From contig NZ_JAPCKJ010000004.1 of the NCBI RefSeq assembly GCF_034439435.1, forward strand, positions 62,001-126,000: 64,000 bases of DNA, in the 5' to 3' direction. Of the stretch, positions 8,600-17,924 are shown piece after piece. The position numbers were made by a program, and so were the translations under genes. Source of the DNA: Sarcina sp034439435 (GTDB lineage: Bacteria > Bacillota > Clostridia > Clostridiales > Clostridiaceae). Under the pieces are notes generated by a model that did no database searches, was not told the DNA's origin, and saw only the letters and a program-made list of their open reading frames with translations. Every line of letters starts with the position of its first letter. The first letter of the stretch is position 1.

Positions 8600-10150
8600 T
8601 TATACTATATATTCATTAAATATATCTTTAAATTCTTCTTTGTTATTTTCAATCCATTCTTCAAAAGTTGAATTTTGGACCTCAACAGCCTTTGCAACCT
8701 TGATTAAAAATTCAGGAACATTGTTTTGAATTATATCACCATAATAATATCCTAAACGAGTTTCACCTATGCCTAGTTTACCACCAAAATGTAATTCAAA
8801 GACATTTTCTAATACCTCTCCAACTTTTTTCTTCTTACCAGCAAATCCAATTTCTCCGATTTCATGCATACCACAAGAGTTTGGACAACCTGAAAAACGA
8901 ACTCTTGGTAATGATCCTTCTTTAATACCATTTTCTTTTAATAATTCTACGAATTCTCTTAAAGTTCTTTGGCTTTCTAATACACCCATTTGACATATTG
9001 GAACACCTATACAAGCTACACTTCTCTCAGCTAAAGTTTCTCCACCTTTACCTTGAGTAAGTTCTAATATAGCCTCTGCTTCTTTTCCATTTAAGTTTCT
9101 AACATATAGATTTTCATCCATTCCTAATCTAACTTCAACTTCTTCTAATCCTTCTATAGCTTCTATTAAAGCTTTTAAAATATCTAAATTTAATTGTCCT
9201 CCAACAGGATGGAATAATACTGTATATAATCCTTCTTGTTTTTGAGGAATTAATCTTTCATGCTTGATATCAGTTTTTTCACCTTTTTTGTTGTATTTTA
9301 TTTCTTTAACTTCAAGGTCTAAACCACCTTTAGCTTTAGCCTTTTTTAAATACTTTCTGAAATAGTTTTTAAATTCCTCTTCACCCATTCTTTCAACAAT
9401 GTATCTAATACGTGCTTTTCCTGGGTGTTCATAATCACCTTCAGCTACGAATAAATTAGTCATAGCATCAAGGCAGTATAATATGTCTTTTTCATCTATT
9501 AACTCATCAAATTCAACAGATGTTCTTGGATTTCTTCCTAATCCACCACCTATGTAAAGTTTAAATGCTCTCTTTCCATTATTATCAACAGCTAAGAAAC
9601 CTAAATCTGTAACTGTACAATGTGCTGCATCTGCTTCTGTATTTGAGAATGCAGTTTTTATTTTTCTTGGTAATTTATAAGTATATATTTTACTCATATA
9701 ATGTGCATTAGCAGCTAATGCATATGGAGTTACATCAAAAGTTTCTTCTATTTGAACTCCTGATAGAGGATTTAAAGCTACGTTTCTTGGGAAGTTTCCG
9801 CCTCCTCCTCTAGTGTAAATCCCTTTAGTTAACCCTTCTTGCATTATATCACATGCAGCATCTATAGATATTCCATGTAATTGTATTGCTTCACGAGTTG
9901 TTAAATGCACCTTATCTAAGTTGTATTTTTCAGCCCAATTATAAGCTTCTTTTAATAAATTTAATCCAGCAACTCCTGATGGAACTCTTAATCTTACCAT
10001 GAATTCTTTTCCACCACGGTGTGCATAAACTCCCATTCCACCTGAAGCTTTTTTAAATTCACCAACAGTCATTTCTTTATTTAAAAACTTATGTCCTTTT
10101 TCTCTAAACTCTTCAATTTCCTTTGATAAAATCTCATTTAATGTATTCAT
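8600..10150 (-). CDS. nitrite/sulfite reductase, sirohaem [4Fe-4S] hemoprotein
   Basis: A 516-aa ferredoxin-type assimilatory nitrite or sulfite reductase. It contains two half-domain repeats with the sirohaem/4Fe-4S cysteine set C380-x5-C386 (CIGVPIC) and C422-x3-C426 (GCPNSCG). N-terminal repeat motifs such as VRLRVPSGV, TTREAIQLHG and GGGGNFPRNV are typical. The ATG at 10150 follows AGGTGATATAAA. It is monocistronic with its own terminator. Nitrite and sulfite as substrates are not distinguishable here, so no symbol is given. Divergently transcribed small paralogues lie upstream, and no sirohaem synthesis gene is in the window. Confidence 0.9.
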   Translation of the reverse strand: MNTLNEILSKEIEEFREKGHKFLNKEMTVGEFKKASGGMGVYAHRGGKEFMVRLRVPSGVAGLNLLKEAYNWAEKYNLDKVHLTTREAIQLHGISIDAACDIMQEGLTKGIYTRGGGGNFPRNVALNPLSGVQIEETFDVTPYALAANAHYMSKIYTYKLPRKIKTAFSNTEADAAHCTVTDLGFLAVDNNGKRAFKLYIGGGLGRNPRTSVEFDELIDEKDILYCLDAMTNLFVAEGDYEHPGKARIRYIVERMGEEEFKNYFRKYLKKAKAKGGLDLEVKEIKYNKKGEKTDIKHERLIPQKQEGLYTVLFHPVGGQLNLDILKALIEAIEGLEEVEVRLGMDENLYVRNLNGKEAEAILELTQGKGGETLAERSVACIGVPICQMGVLESQRTLREFVELLKENGIKEGSLPRVRFSGCPNSCGMHEIGEIGFAGKKKKVGEVLENVFELHFGGKLGIGETRLGYYYGDIIQNNVPEFLIKVAKAVEVQNSTFEEWIENNKEEFKDIFNEYIV

Positions 10151-10396
10151 TTTATATCACCTCATTAAAATTTTAAACTTCAACATTTTATTAGTAAACA
10201 ATTATTTCTTTATACCTCATATAGGTAAATACCTATATGATTTTCATTATTTTTTTCTCCAATAAATATAAATGTTATTATACTTGAAACATTTCCAGAT
10301 TTATTGTTAATAAAAAATTTTGTTTGTTTACACAATTTTAATTTTTATATTCTTATTATATAATATATTTATAGGTTTTGTAAGGAGTTGATTTTT

Positions 10397-10618
10397 ATGA
10401 GAGAAAATAAAATAAAAGAAGATTTAATAAAAGCTTATAAAGAGTGGAAAGATTTAGAACATAAAACTGATGAAAAAATTAAACACCACCACCAATTAAA
10501 AAAAGAAGAACGAGAAGATGCCGCAAAAAGATTTTCTGAATTTGCTAAATTAGACAATCCTCTAACAGAAGATGAAATACTCCAATTAGAGGAATACTAC
10601 AATGATACATTTATTTAA
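10397..10618 (+). CDS. small charged protein, tandem paralogue 1 (unknown function)
   Basis: A 73-aa soluble protein rich in Lys, Glu and His, with a predicted helix pattern (KEDLIKAYKEWKDLEHKT) and an HHH cluster. ATG 10397 is set by AAGGAG at 10382-10387; a TTG at 10388 sits on top of that site and is rejected. A TATAAT at 10359-10364 is a possible -10. It is about 60% identical by eye to the next gene, so the pair arose by tandem duplication. I do not recognise the family. Confidence 0.82.
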   Translation: MRENKIKEDLIKAYKEWKDLEHKTDEKIKHHHQLKKEEREDAAKRFSEFAKLDNPLTEDEILQLEEYYNDTFI

Positions 10619-10631
10619 AGGAGATGTTTTT

Positions 10632-10847
10632 ATGGGTGATAGCAAAGTAAAAGAAGATTTAGTGAAAGTTTATAAAGAGTGGAAAGACTTAGAGCATAAG
10701 ACTGGTAAAAAAATTAAGCACTACCACGAATTAAGAAAAGAAGAACGAGAAAAAGATGCAAAAGAGTTTACTGATTATGCAGGCTTACCAGTTCCAATAA
10801 CTGAAGAAATGCTTTTAGCTTTAGATGAAGAATATTTCAGAACTTAA
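10632..10847 (+). CDS. small charged protein, tandem paralogue 2 (unknown function)
   Basis: A 71-aa paralogue of the preceding protein, sharing KEDLVKVYKEWKDLEHKT and KKEEREKDAK-like charged helices and diverging towards the C-terminus. ATG 10632 follows AAAGGAG at 10617-10623, which overlaps the stop of the first gene, so the two are co-transcribed. A terminator follows 3 bp later. No transmembrane segment, signal peptide or cysteine is seen. Function unknown. Confidence 0.82.
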   Translation: MGDSKVKEDLVKVYKEWKDLEHKTGKKIKHYHELRKEEREKDAKEFTDYAGLPVPITEEMLLALDEEYFRT

Positions 10848-10850
10848 TAT

Positions 10851-10890
10851 AAAAAAGACACATTAATTTAATTAATGTGTCTTTTTCTTT
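10851..10890 (+). terminator. intrinsic terminator after the small-protein pair
   Basis: Inverted repeat 10852-10867 with 10871-10886 (arm AAAAGACACATTAAT), a very short loop, then T-rich sequence. The A run on the left could let it also work for the convergent peptide transporter gene. Confidence 0.85.
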
Positions 10891-10975
10891 ATATAAAACT
10901 TAAATATCCTAATTCAATTTATTCAATGTTTCTTCTTTAAAAACTCCTTAAAGAAATTTTAAATCTAGTATCATT

Positions 10976-12367
10976 TTATTCCATCATAGCAGTAATTTTT
11001 TTGCTTAGTAATAATAGACTTAGTCCTAATAAAATACTTACTCCAGCTATTGAAGCAAAAATTTCTAAAGCTCCAAATGATGCTATAAATGATGCTATGT
11101 ATCCTGATAAAAGATTCGCTACACCGTTACTTGCAAGCCATACTCCCATTAATAATGATACATATTTAACTGGTGCAAGTCCACTTACCATTGAAAGTCC
11201 TATTGGTGATAGACAAAGTTCTCCCATTGTATTAAATAAATATGTTCCAACTAACCATAACATACTAACTTTTACAGCTGGATTTGCAAGATCTCCATTT
11301 ACTGATAATGTTGCAATTGTCATTAATAAGAAACCACATCCTAGAACTATCATACCCATTCCCATTTTAGCTGGTATTGATAGATCTCCTTTTTTACTAT
11401 TAGCAAGTTTAAACCATAATTTAGAGAATACTGGCGCTAATAAAAGTATAAATAATGGGTTTAATGATTGGAAAAATGCTACTGGAACAGTCCATCCAAA
11501 TAAATTTCTATTTGTTGTTTGCTCTGCAAATAATGTTAATGTTGTTCCGGCTTGTTCAAATCCAGTCCAGAAGAATATAACGAATGATGTAAGTATTAAT
11601 ATAGCTGCTATTCTCTTTTTCTCTTGTTTAGTTAAAGGTCTATCTTCTTTTACAACCTCTTTTTTAACTTTTTCTTTTTTCTTCTTACCTATATCCCCTA
11701 AGTATTTAGGTGATAATGTTATAAATATTATTTCTCCTAATATAATACCTATAGCTGCTACTAAGAATCCATATTTAAATCCATAATGAAGTATCATTTC
11801 TCCTGATTTAGTCGCAAAATAGTTTTCTGCTAAAAATCCACAAATAATTGGTGCTATAAAAGATCCTAAGTTTATACCCATATAGAATATTGTGAAAGCT
11901 GAATCTTTTCTTTTGTCACCCTCTTCATATAATTGACCAACCATTGCTGATATATTTGGTTTAAAGAAACCATTTCCTATAATTATTAATCCTAATCCAA
12001 CAAATAATGCCATTCTACTTTGCCATGCAAATAAAGTTAAGTTTCCTAAAATCATTACTGCTGCCCCAATGATAATTGATCTTCTTTGCCCTAAGTATCT
12101 ATCTGCAAGCTCTCCTCCTATAATTGGAGTAAAATATACAAGACATGTATACCAAGCATATATAGTTGCTGCTGTTGAAACATCAAATCCTAACCCCCCA
12201 GTTACAAATGATGCTGTTAAGTAAAGCATTAATAATGCTCTTAAACCATAGTAACTAAATCTTTCCCACATCTCTGTAAAGAATAGTAAATATAAACCTG
12301 CTGGTTGTTTTAATCTTCCTTTACTCTTCGCTACTTCAATATCAGTAGCATTAACTGCCTCTGCCAT
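10976..12367 (-). CDS. dtpT: POT/PTR family proton-dependent di-/tripeptide transporter
   Basis: A 463-aa inner-membrane protein with about 12-14 hydrophobic helices. The PTR2 signatures are visible: FFTEMWERFSYYGLRALL (ExxERFxYY) in helix 1, GGELADRYLGQRR in the first cytoplasmic loop, and FTIFYMGINLGSFIAP in helix 5. A lysine-rich cytoplasmic segment (KKKKEKVKKEVVKEDRPL) splits the two bundles, as is usual. It is predicted to import peptides with protons. ATG 12367 has GAGGGGGCTTAATATAAA upstream. The symbol is a family name and substrate range is not proven. Confidence 0.88.
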   Translation of the reverse strand: MAEAVNATDIEVAKSKGRLKQPAGLYLLFFTEMWERFSYYGLRALLMLYLTASFVTGGLGFDVSTAATIYAWYTCLVYFTPIIGGELADRYLGQRRSIIIGAAVMILGNLTLFAWQSRMALFVGLGLIIIGNGFFKPNISAMVGQLYEEGDKRKDSAFTIFYMGINLGSFIAPIICGFLAENYFATKSGEMILHYGFKYGFLVAAIGIILGEIIFITLSPKYLGDIGKKKKEKVKKEVVKEDRPLTKQEKKRIAAILILTSFVIFFWTGFEQAGTTLTLFAEQTTNRNLFGWTVPVAFFQSLNPLFILLLAPVFSKLWFKLANSKKGDLSIPAKMGMGMIVLGCGFLLMTIATLSVNGDLANPAVKVSMLWLVGTYLFNTMGELCLSPIGLSMVSGLAPVKYVSLLMGVWLASNGVANLLSGYIASFIASFGALEIFASIAGVSILLGLSLLLLSKKITAMME

Positions 12368-12700
12368 TTTATATTAAGCCCCCTCTTTTAATTATAACTT
12401 TATTAACTTCTTTGTATTATATTAATTTATCATTAAAGTTATTATTTCGTTAACACATTTTTAATTATAAATACATTTTTAATTCTAATCAAACGTCACT
12501 TTCACAAATTATTGTAAGTTTATTAATAATTTAATCATATTTCCTCTTAAATACTCCTTTTTTCTATGTGCACCGTAACAACACATTTGTTTTTTTATTA
12601 AATACACACTTTTAGTACTTTACTCATCATTATGTAACTTAATTAATATATTAATAAATTTTATCGTTAAATTTTATTCTTTAGCAATAAACAAGATTAA
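12368..12700. other. AT-rich intergenic region, no gene
   Basis: Very AT-rich spacer holding the peptide transporter promoter. I see no ORF, RNA gene or repeat copy in it. The terminator of the next gene begins at about 12701. Confidence 0.5.
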
Positions 12701-12747
12701 AAAAACATAAAAATTAGACCAATATATTTATTACTATATTGATCTAA
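12701..12747 (-). terminator. intrinsic terminator of the AI-2E family gene
   Basis: Inverted repeat 12714-12726 with 12735-12747 (arm TTAGACCAATATA, one G-U type mismatch), with an A run to the left that reads as a T tract on the minus strand. Confidence 0.75.
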
Positions 12748-12790
12748 TCTAAAAACTCTTATTTTTACTATTTAGTTATTGCTATTCTAA

Positions 12791-13921
12791 TCACTTATGA
12801 ATCCCTTTTTCTCTAAGTTGTTTATTAGTTATTCTTTTTAACACCTTGAAAAAGACTCCAAAGATAGGTATTCCTATTAACATTCCCATAACTCCAAATA
12901 AACTTCCACCAACTAATATTGCAAACATAACCCATAAGGCTGATAGCCCTATAGAGCTACCTACAACTCTAGGATATATTAAATTCCCTTCTACTTGTTG
13001 AAGAACTATTATAAATAATATAAACCACAAGGCTTTCATTGGATTTATTATTAAGATAATAAATGCTGATGGTATTGTTCCTAAAAAAGCTCCAAAAATA
13101 GGTATTAAGGCCGTCACCCCTATCATTACACTTATTAATAAAGCATATGGCATTTTTAAAATAGTCATCCCTATAAAACATAGTACTCCAATAACTATAG
13201 ATTCAGTACATTGTCCTGCTATAAATTTAGAAAATGTATAATTGCACATTTGTCCAAGCTCAACAAGTCTATCTGCCTTATCTTTTTTCATAAATGCATA
13301 TATTATTAACTTTACTTGGCTTATTAGTAATTCCTTACTAGCTAACATATATATTGCTAAAATTAAAGCTAAGAAAAAATTAACTATTCCAAATGTGACC
13401 CCCAAAGTAAAATCTAATAAATATCCTAGGGAGCTTCCAACAATCTGGCTTGTAACTTTGAAAATATCTTTCCACATATTAACAAGTTCATTTGTAAGGT
13501 TTTGCAAGATAACTTGCGATTGTGAATTATTTATTGCACCTTCTTGTAACATTTGCTCAAATGCTATTAAATAATTAGGTACATTTTCTACTAAAGTAGT
13601 AATACTATTCGTTAGTTGAGGAATTATAAATATAGTAAGGATTGCTATTGCTAATACAAAAATAGTTAAAGTTATTGTTATTGATAATGTTCTCTTAACA
13701 CCTCTAACAAACTTTCCATTTCCTAAGCATTTTTCTATTAATGTCATTGGAATGTTAAGAACAAATGCTATAGCTATTCCCCAAAGAAATGGTTTTATTA
13801 TACCTAAAAGATTTGATAAAAAACCTAATACCTCTTTTATATTTATAAACAAGAAAGTTAAAAATATTATATATGTGGCTAAAAAAATATATTTTTTGAA
13901 ATTTTTATCCTTGTACTCCAA
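12791..13921 (-). CDS. AI-2E family transporter (putative permease)
   Basis: A 376-aa membrane protein with about 7-8 helices. It has the family pattern: a paired N-terminal helix hairpin, a long soluble middle region (about 100-190), and the conserved C-terminal block PIFGAFLGTIPSAFIILI, QQVEGNLIYPRVVGSSIGLSALWVM and GMLIGIPIFGVFFKVLK. TTG start at 13921, seven bases after AGGAG. Members include TqsA/YdgG and sodium-proton antiporters, so export of the AI-2 signal is only one possibility. Confidence 0.88.
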   Translation of the reverse strand: MEYKDKNFKKYIFLATYIIFLTFLFINIKEVLGFLSNLLGIIKPFLWGIAIAFVLNIPMTLIEKCLGNGKFVRGVKRTLSITITLTIFVLAIAILTIFIIPQLTNSITTLVENVPNYLIAFEQMLQEGAINNSQSQVILQNLTNELVNMWKDIFKVTSQIVGSSLGYLLDFTLGVTFGIVNFFLALILAIYMLASKELLISQVKLIIYAFMKKDKADRLVELGQMCNYTFSKFIAGQCTESIVIGVLCFIGMTILKMPYALLISVMIGVTALIPIFGAFLGTIPSAFIILIINPMKALWFILFIIVLQQVEGNLIYPRVVGSSIGLSALWVMFAILVGGSLFGVMGMLIGIPIFGVFFKVLKRITNKQLREKGIHK

Positions 13922-14111
13922 TATTTTTCTCCTAAAATTCTAAATTAATATGAAATAACTTCTTAAAAGATTTTTATTATTTCATCATTATATTATTGAC
14001 CCAATTTTAAAATATTAATCTTTTATACATTAAACTTTCAAAAATATGATATGAAAAAAGAATTTTTAAACTATATAATATGTATAGAAATTATAAAAAT
14101 AGCAATTATGG

Positions 14112-14140
14112 TTTACTTATAAACTATCTTAAGGTATAAT
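14112..14140 (+). promoter_or_regulatory. promoter of the MarR-family gene
   Basis: TTTACT at 14112-14117 and TATAAT at 14135-14140, spaced exactly 17 bp and lying 42 bp before the start codon. Confidence 0.6.
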
Positions 14141-14182
14141 TTATATAAAGTTTACAATTGAACTATTTAAGGAGGAAGGTTA

Positions 14183-14635
14183 ATGGATTTAAAAACTCTA
14201 AATCCTAATGGTAACGCATTTTTAGTTTCATTTACTAAAGCCAAAAAGACATATAAGAAATTTATTTCACCGACTTTAAGTAATTTAGGATTAACACATA
14301 ATGAGTTTGAAATATTAGTTTTCTTACAAGAAAATTTAGAATATAATACAGCAAAGGATATAGTAGAATTTTCTGGCCTTTCAAAAGGATTAATTTCAAG
14401 ATCTATAGAAGGCTTATTAAAAAAAGAAATGCTAATAATAAAAAAGGATGAGAAAGATAAAAGAATAGTTAGACTTTATATATCTGACTCAGCTACTAAA
14501 ACAATTGATGTTTTAAATAAAATAAGTAATGAATTTTGCAAATTGTTATTAGAAGGTTTAAAAGAGGAAGAGCTTGCTGCTTTTGACAACATATTAAACA
14601 AAATGATTAAGAACCTAAACAACTTAAAAATTTAA
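14183..14635 (+). CDS. MarR family winged-helix transcriptional regulator
   Basis: A 150-aa MarR protein. LTHNEFEILVFL begins the winged helix, TAKDIVEFSGLSKGLISRSIEGLLKKEMLI is the recognition region, and KDEKDKRIVRLYIS is the wing. ATG 14183 follows AAGGAGG. It has its own promoter and terminator, so it is monocistronic. Its target is unknown; the divergent AI-2E transporter gene (12791-13921) is the obvious candidate. Confidence 0.87.
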   Translation: MDLKTLNPNGNAFLVSFTKAKKTYKKFISPTLSNLGLTHNEFEILVFLQENLEYNTAKDIVEFSGLSKGLISRSIEGLLKKEMLIIKKDEKDKRIVRLYISDSATKTIDVLNKISNEFCKLLLEGLKEEELAAFDNILNKMIKNLNNLKI

Positions 14636-14650
14636 ACATCTATACATAAA

Positions 14651-14703
14651 AAAATCTATAAATAGCTTAAAGATTTCTTATCTAAATGCTATTTATAGAT
14701 TTT
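14651..14703 (+). terminator. terminator after marR-type gene
   Basis: Perfect 16-bp arms 14651-14666 and 14688-14703 (AAAATCTATAAATAGC) with a 21-base loop, followed by a T-rich stretch. It may serve both convergent genes. Confidence 0.75.
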
Positions 14704-14734
14704 CTATATTTTTATACCATATGTACAAATGACA

Positions 14735-15415
14735 TTATTTCACTTCATTTATGTGCTCAAACATACTCTTTATATTTTTTAAATTTCCATACACAGTTAT
14801 TTTATCGTAAGTTTCAAAAACATAATCAGGAGTTGGAAAATTAATAAATTTATCTCCCTTATCTATATTTAATACTTCAATTTCCATAGGTTTAAGTCCA
14901 CTATCTCTTATACTCTTTCCGATAATTATGGTTTTACTTGAAAGATATATTTCATAAACCCCAAATCCTCTAGTATGAGTTATTAAAGTTAAGTGCTTTG
15001 AATTCAACTTGTCCCAAATTTTAGACTGCACAATAAATTTTTCTATTTTATTTTCTAGTTTCTCAAGTAAAGAACTTTTATGAAAAAATAAAATAAATAC
15101 AATAAATAATACTATTATTGCTATAGAACCTACATCTATAACACTACTAGTTATTATGTTTACTGCGAAGGATATTATAGTTGCTGTACTTGCGTAACTA
15201 AATCCCATAAGCCAAATAGCAAGTTTTCTTCTAGTAGGATGTTGAACTATTATTTCACTTTCCTTGGTTGTAAATCCTGTTCCTGTTAAAAGAGAGGTAA
15301 CCTGGAATCTTGCTTTTTCTATAGGAACCCCTGTAAGTCTAAATAATATAGCAAAAAAGTCTACTATAATTAAAAATATCATTAAAAATAAAATAAATGT
15401 AAGTACTAAAACCAA
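14735..15415 (-). CDS. membrane protein with C-terminal TrkA-C (RCK_C) domain
   Basis: A 226-aa protein. A hydrophobic N-terminal half has about three helices and a conserved RFQVTSLLTGTGFTTKESE segment between helices 1 and 2, resembling TrkH-type GTGFTT loops. Residues about 145-226 form a TrkA-C-like regulatory domain (GKSIRDSGLKPMEIEVLNIDKGD). TTG start at 15415 after GGGAGG. It lies in a run with a 60-codon gene and an alcohol dehydrogenase gene. An ion-transport-related role is inferred from the domains only. Confidence 0.8.
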   Translation of the reverse strand: MVLVLTFILFLMIFLIIVDFFAILFRLTGVPIEKARFQVTSLLTGTGFTTKESEIIVQHPTRRKLAIWLMGFSYASTATIISFAVNIITSSVIDVGSIAIIVLFIVFILFFHKSSLLEKLENKIEKFIVQSKIWDKLNSKHLTLITHTRGFGVYEIYLSSKTIIIGKSIRDSGLKPMEIEVLNIDKGDKFINFPTPDYVFETYDKITVYGNLKNIKSMFEHINEVK

Positions 15416-15446
15416 AACCTCTTCCTCCCTAATAACCTTTAAATTT

Positions 15447-15629
15447 TCAAATTAATATATTGCAAACTAACAATTTCTCTGTTAATTCATCCTCCACTTT
15501 AATTTTTGATTTATTATCAATTGACTTTTTCTCAGTATCAATTCCTGTAATTTTAGATAACATTCCTAAAAGTAATAAAACTATAAGCAGAATCTCTCCA
15601 GCCATTATAATCATTCTTACTAACTTCAT
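15447..15629 (-). CDS. small single-helix membrane protein
   Basis: A 60-aa ORF with a hydrophobic N-terminal helix (MAGEILLIVLLLLGML) and a charged tail. ATG 15629 has AGGGGG seven bases upstream. It lies 8 bp after the dehydrogenase stop and 31 bp before the TrkA-C protein start, so it is in the same transcript. No family recognised. It could be an accessory subunit of the TrkA-C protein, but that is only suggested by position. Confidence 0.6.
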   Translation of the reverse strand: MKLVRMIIMAGEILLIVLLLLGMLSKITGIDTEKKSIDNKSKIKVEDELTEKLLVCNILI

Positions 15630-15637
15630 ATATCCCC

Positions 15638-16753
15638 CTAATAAAGAGCTTTATAAATTTTTACTATATCATCGATACTCATAGATACATAATTGTTTTT
15701 TAACAATCTTTGTTGATTTTTTATAACACTATGGGCAAATATATCTATTTCTTCTGTTGTCATTCCATATTCTTTTAAATCTTTTCTTCTAATAAGATTA
15801 TTTAATAAATTTTCTAACTCTAAATAACATTCTTTTTCATCTGAATTAACAATATTACTTATTAATCTTGTTAGTTCATTAATCTTTCCTTCTGCATTAT
15901 TTTTCTTATAAAAATTAAGTACTGCCATTAAGAATTCGTAATTTGCTTCTCCGTGAGGAACATGATATTTACCCCCTAAAGGATATGATAATGCATGGAC
16001 TGCACCGACTCCTGCATTTCCAAAGGCTATTCCCGCATAATTACTTGCAATTAGAAACTTATCCATTATATTATTTCTATACTCTTCTCCTCTGTCTATT
16101 ATCTCTTTATAGCCACTTAAAATCATTTCTATAGCTTTTAAAGCAAATAAATCTGTATAAGGAGTTGAATTTGGAGATAAAAAACTCTCAATACTATGGA
16201 TTAAGGCATCAATTGAGCTATAAACAAAAGCTTTATAAGGCATTGTTTTACAAAGTTCAGGAATTAAAATTCCCTTATCTGCATAAAGTTCATCTACTGC
16301 TAATCCAAGTTTTGTATTTTCACTCTTTATCTCAACAATAGATATGTTAGTAACTTCACTACCAGTACCACAAGTTGTAGGCACAATAATAAGTTCCTTA
16401 TCTCTTATAACAGGAATTTCTCTTTTAAATAATTTTTTTGTACTATCTACATCTTTTAAAGACAAAAGCTTTCCTACATCTAATATGGATCCTCCTCCAA
16501 TTGCTATAACTCTATCAAAATCTAAGTCTCTTATATCTTTAAAAATTTCATCTACAATTTCATCATTAGGCTCATTAAAATTGTATTTATCTTTTAATAT
16601 ATAATTACATTTTAAATTTAACTCTTCAAAACTTCCCTTATATATTCTTTTATTAGTAAACACTAAATCTTTTTCTCCTAAATTTAATTCTTTTGCAAAA
16701 TCATAAGCATTATTAAAGCTTAATATTTCTGTATTTAAACTAAAAAGTTTCAT
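15638..16753 (-). CDS. iron-containing alcohol dehydrogenase, 4-hydroxybutyrate dehydrogenase-like
   Basis: Group III (Fe) alcohol dehydrogenase of 371 aa. It has the NAD-binding GGGSILDVGK (about 86-95), PTTCGTGSEVTN (about 125-136) and metal ligands D182, H186, H253 and H267 in IDALIH and VHALSYPLGGKYHVPHGEAN. ATG 16753 is set by AGGTGA; the GTG three codons earlier overlaps that site. The length and HVPHGEAN pattern resemble clostridial 4-hydroxybutyrate dehydrogenase, interconverting 4-hydroxybutyrate and succinate semialdehyde. Other Fe-ADH activities cannot be excluded. Confidence 0.8.
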   Translation of the reverse strand: MKLFSLNTEILSFNNAYDFAKELNLGEKDLVFTNKRIYKGSFEELNLKCNYILKDKYNFNEPNDEIVDEIFKDIRDLDFDRVIAIGGGSILDVGKLLSLKDVDSTKKLFKREIPVIRDKELIIVPTTCGTGSEVTNISIVEIKSENTKLGLAVDELYADKGILIPELCKTMPYKAFVYSSIDALIHSIESFLSPNSTPYTDLFALKAIEMILSGYKEIIDRGEEYRNNIMDKFLIASNYAGIAFGNAGVGAVHALSYPLGGKYHVPHGEANYEFLMAVLNFYKKNNAEGKINELTRLISNIVNSDEKECYLELENLLNNLIRRKDLKEYGMTTEEIDIFAHSVIKNQQRLLKNNYVSMSIDDIVKIYKALY

Positions 16754-16960
16754 TATAATCACCTACTAAAACAATAAAATATTTTTTTCAATTTTAAAAT
16801 CAACAATTACATAAAAGAACCTGAACTTAAATCAGTATATTGTTATTCTTTAATTTCATTCACAATATATTAATAATTTTATTATACTAAAATTTCTATT
16901 CTTACTCCAATATAAATTACATATAATAAATCATTAAAATAAGTTTTTGTAAAAAATCAA

Positions 16961-17011
16961 AACAAAAAACCTATAAATATTGCATAAAATCATGCAGTAT
17001 TTATAGGTTTT
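16961..17011 (-). terminator. intrinsic terminator of the 137-aa gene
   Basis: 20-base arms 16966-16985 and 16992-17011 with one G-U type mismatch (AAAACCTATAAATATTGCAT). The A run on the left is a T tract on the minus strand. Confidence 0.85.
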
Positions 17012-17061
17012 AATTATTATATGCAATATAAAATTCAAATTTATAAATTTTATATTCTAAA

Positions 17062-17475
17062 TTAATCTACCTGCCTTAAAAGTCTTTTCATAACATCATT
17101 AACCTTTGCTATTCCAAGATCTTCATGTGCCATAACCATTATTAATTTTACATCATTGTAAGACATATCCCATTTATACGATCTTATGTCTAAAACGGCA
17201 TCTTCTGGCATATACTCAAATATCATGCCCGCAACTTCTTCCGCTAAATCTAAATAATCTTCAAAAAGCTCTTCATCATTTAAATCCTTAAGGTCATTAT
17301 TCTCTTTTATAAGCCCTCTTAATATATCCATATCTATACTTAATTTAAAAGCAACTATGTCCTCTCTTTTTGAACTTTTACATAAATCACTTACTACTCT
17401 CACATCAGTATTCTGCTCTATATCTCTTTTTATTTCTTCACTATCTAAAACTCTGTTTCCAAATGCAACATACAT
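17062..17475 (-). CDS. conserved-looking hypothetical protein, 137 aa
   Basis: An acidic soluble protein without signal or membrane segment. It begins MYVAFGNRVLDSEEIKRDI with a strong AAGGAGG upstream and ends with its own terminator. The middle has an acidic helix (NDEELFEDYLDLAEEVAGMIFEYMPED). I do not recognise the family. The neighbouring MITE-like repeat lies immediately upstream. Confidence 0.75.
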   Translation of the reverse strand: MYVAFGNRVLDSEEIKRDIEQNTDVRVVSDLCKSSKREDIVAFKLSIDMDILRGLIKENNDLKDLNDEELFEDYLDLAEEVAGMIFEYMPEDAVLDIRSYKWDMSYNDVKLIMVMAHEDLGIAKVNDVMKRLLRQVD

Positions 17476-17525
17476 GTAAATTACCTCCTTAGTTATTTCT
17501 ATAAACTATCTAAAAACTTTAATTA

Positions 17526-17815
17526 AGCTATATTTTAATGTAATGTTGATTTTTAGATAGAACTGTAAGACCATCTTAATGAGCAATTAGTATTGCATTA
17601 TCTACGTAAGAATAATAGCGTTAAGAAGCTTTTTCTTATTTTTATAAGGAATACAATCTCACTATAGTTCGATTTCATAAGTTCAAGATACCAAATTAAA
17701 AATTTGGACTTTCACTTAACCTTTAGCTATTATTCTGGAGTAGATGATAGCAATACTTTGCGAAATTAAGTTAGGTCTAAAGTGCTAGCTAAAAATCAAC
17801 ATTTTCCTAAAATAT
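17526..17815. repeat. dispersed palindromic (MITE-like) element, copy B (longest)
   Basis: About 290 bp. The left end reads TGTTGATTTTTAGATAGAAC and the right end carries TAGCTAAAAATCAACATTTT. It shares ACCATCTTAATGAGCA and AGATGATAGCAATACTTTG with copy A. It also has an extra internal block (AGCGTTAAGAAGCTTTTTC and AAATTAAAAATTTG) partly seen at 19673 and 34191. It fills most of the 450-bp gene-free gap between the 137-aa gene and mntP. Confidence 0.75.
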
Positions 17816-17924
17816 TTTTCATTAAAGTCATCTTTCTAAAATCTACCTATATATTTATAACACTTGTTCACTCTATATTACAAGTAATATTTTTATTTTT
17901 ATCCTATTTAACTTAATTATGATA

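Noticed and set aside
11001..11786. 261-codon plus-strand ORF
   Set aside because: It is antisense to the peptide transporter gene, Asn/Pro/Thr-rich shadow sequence with no ribosome site.
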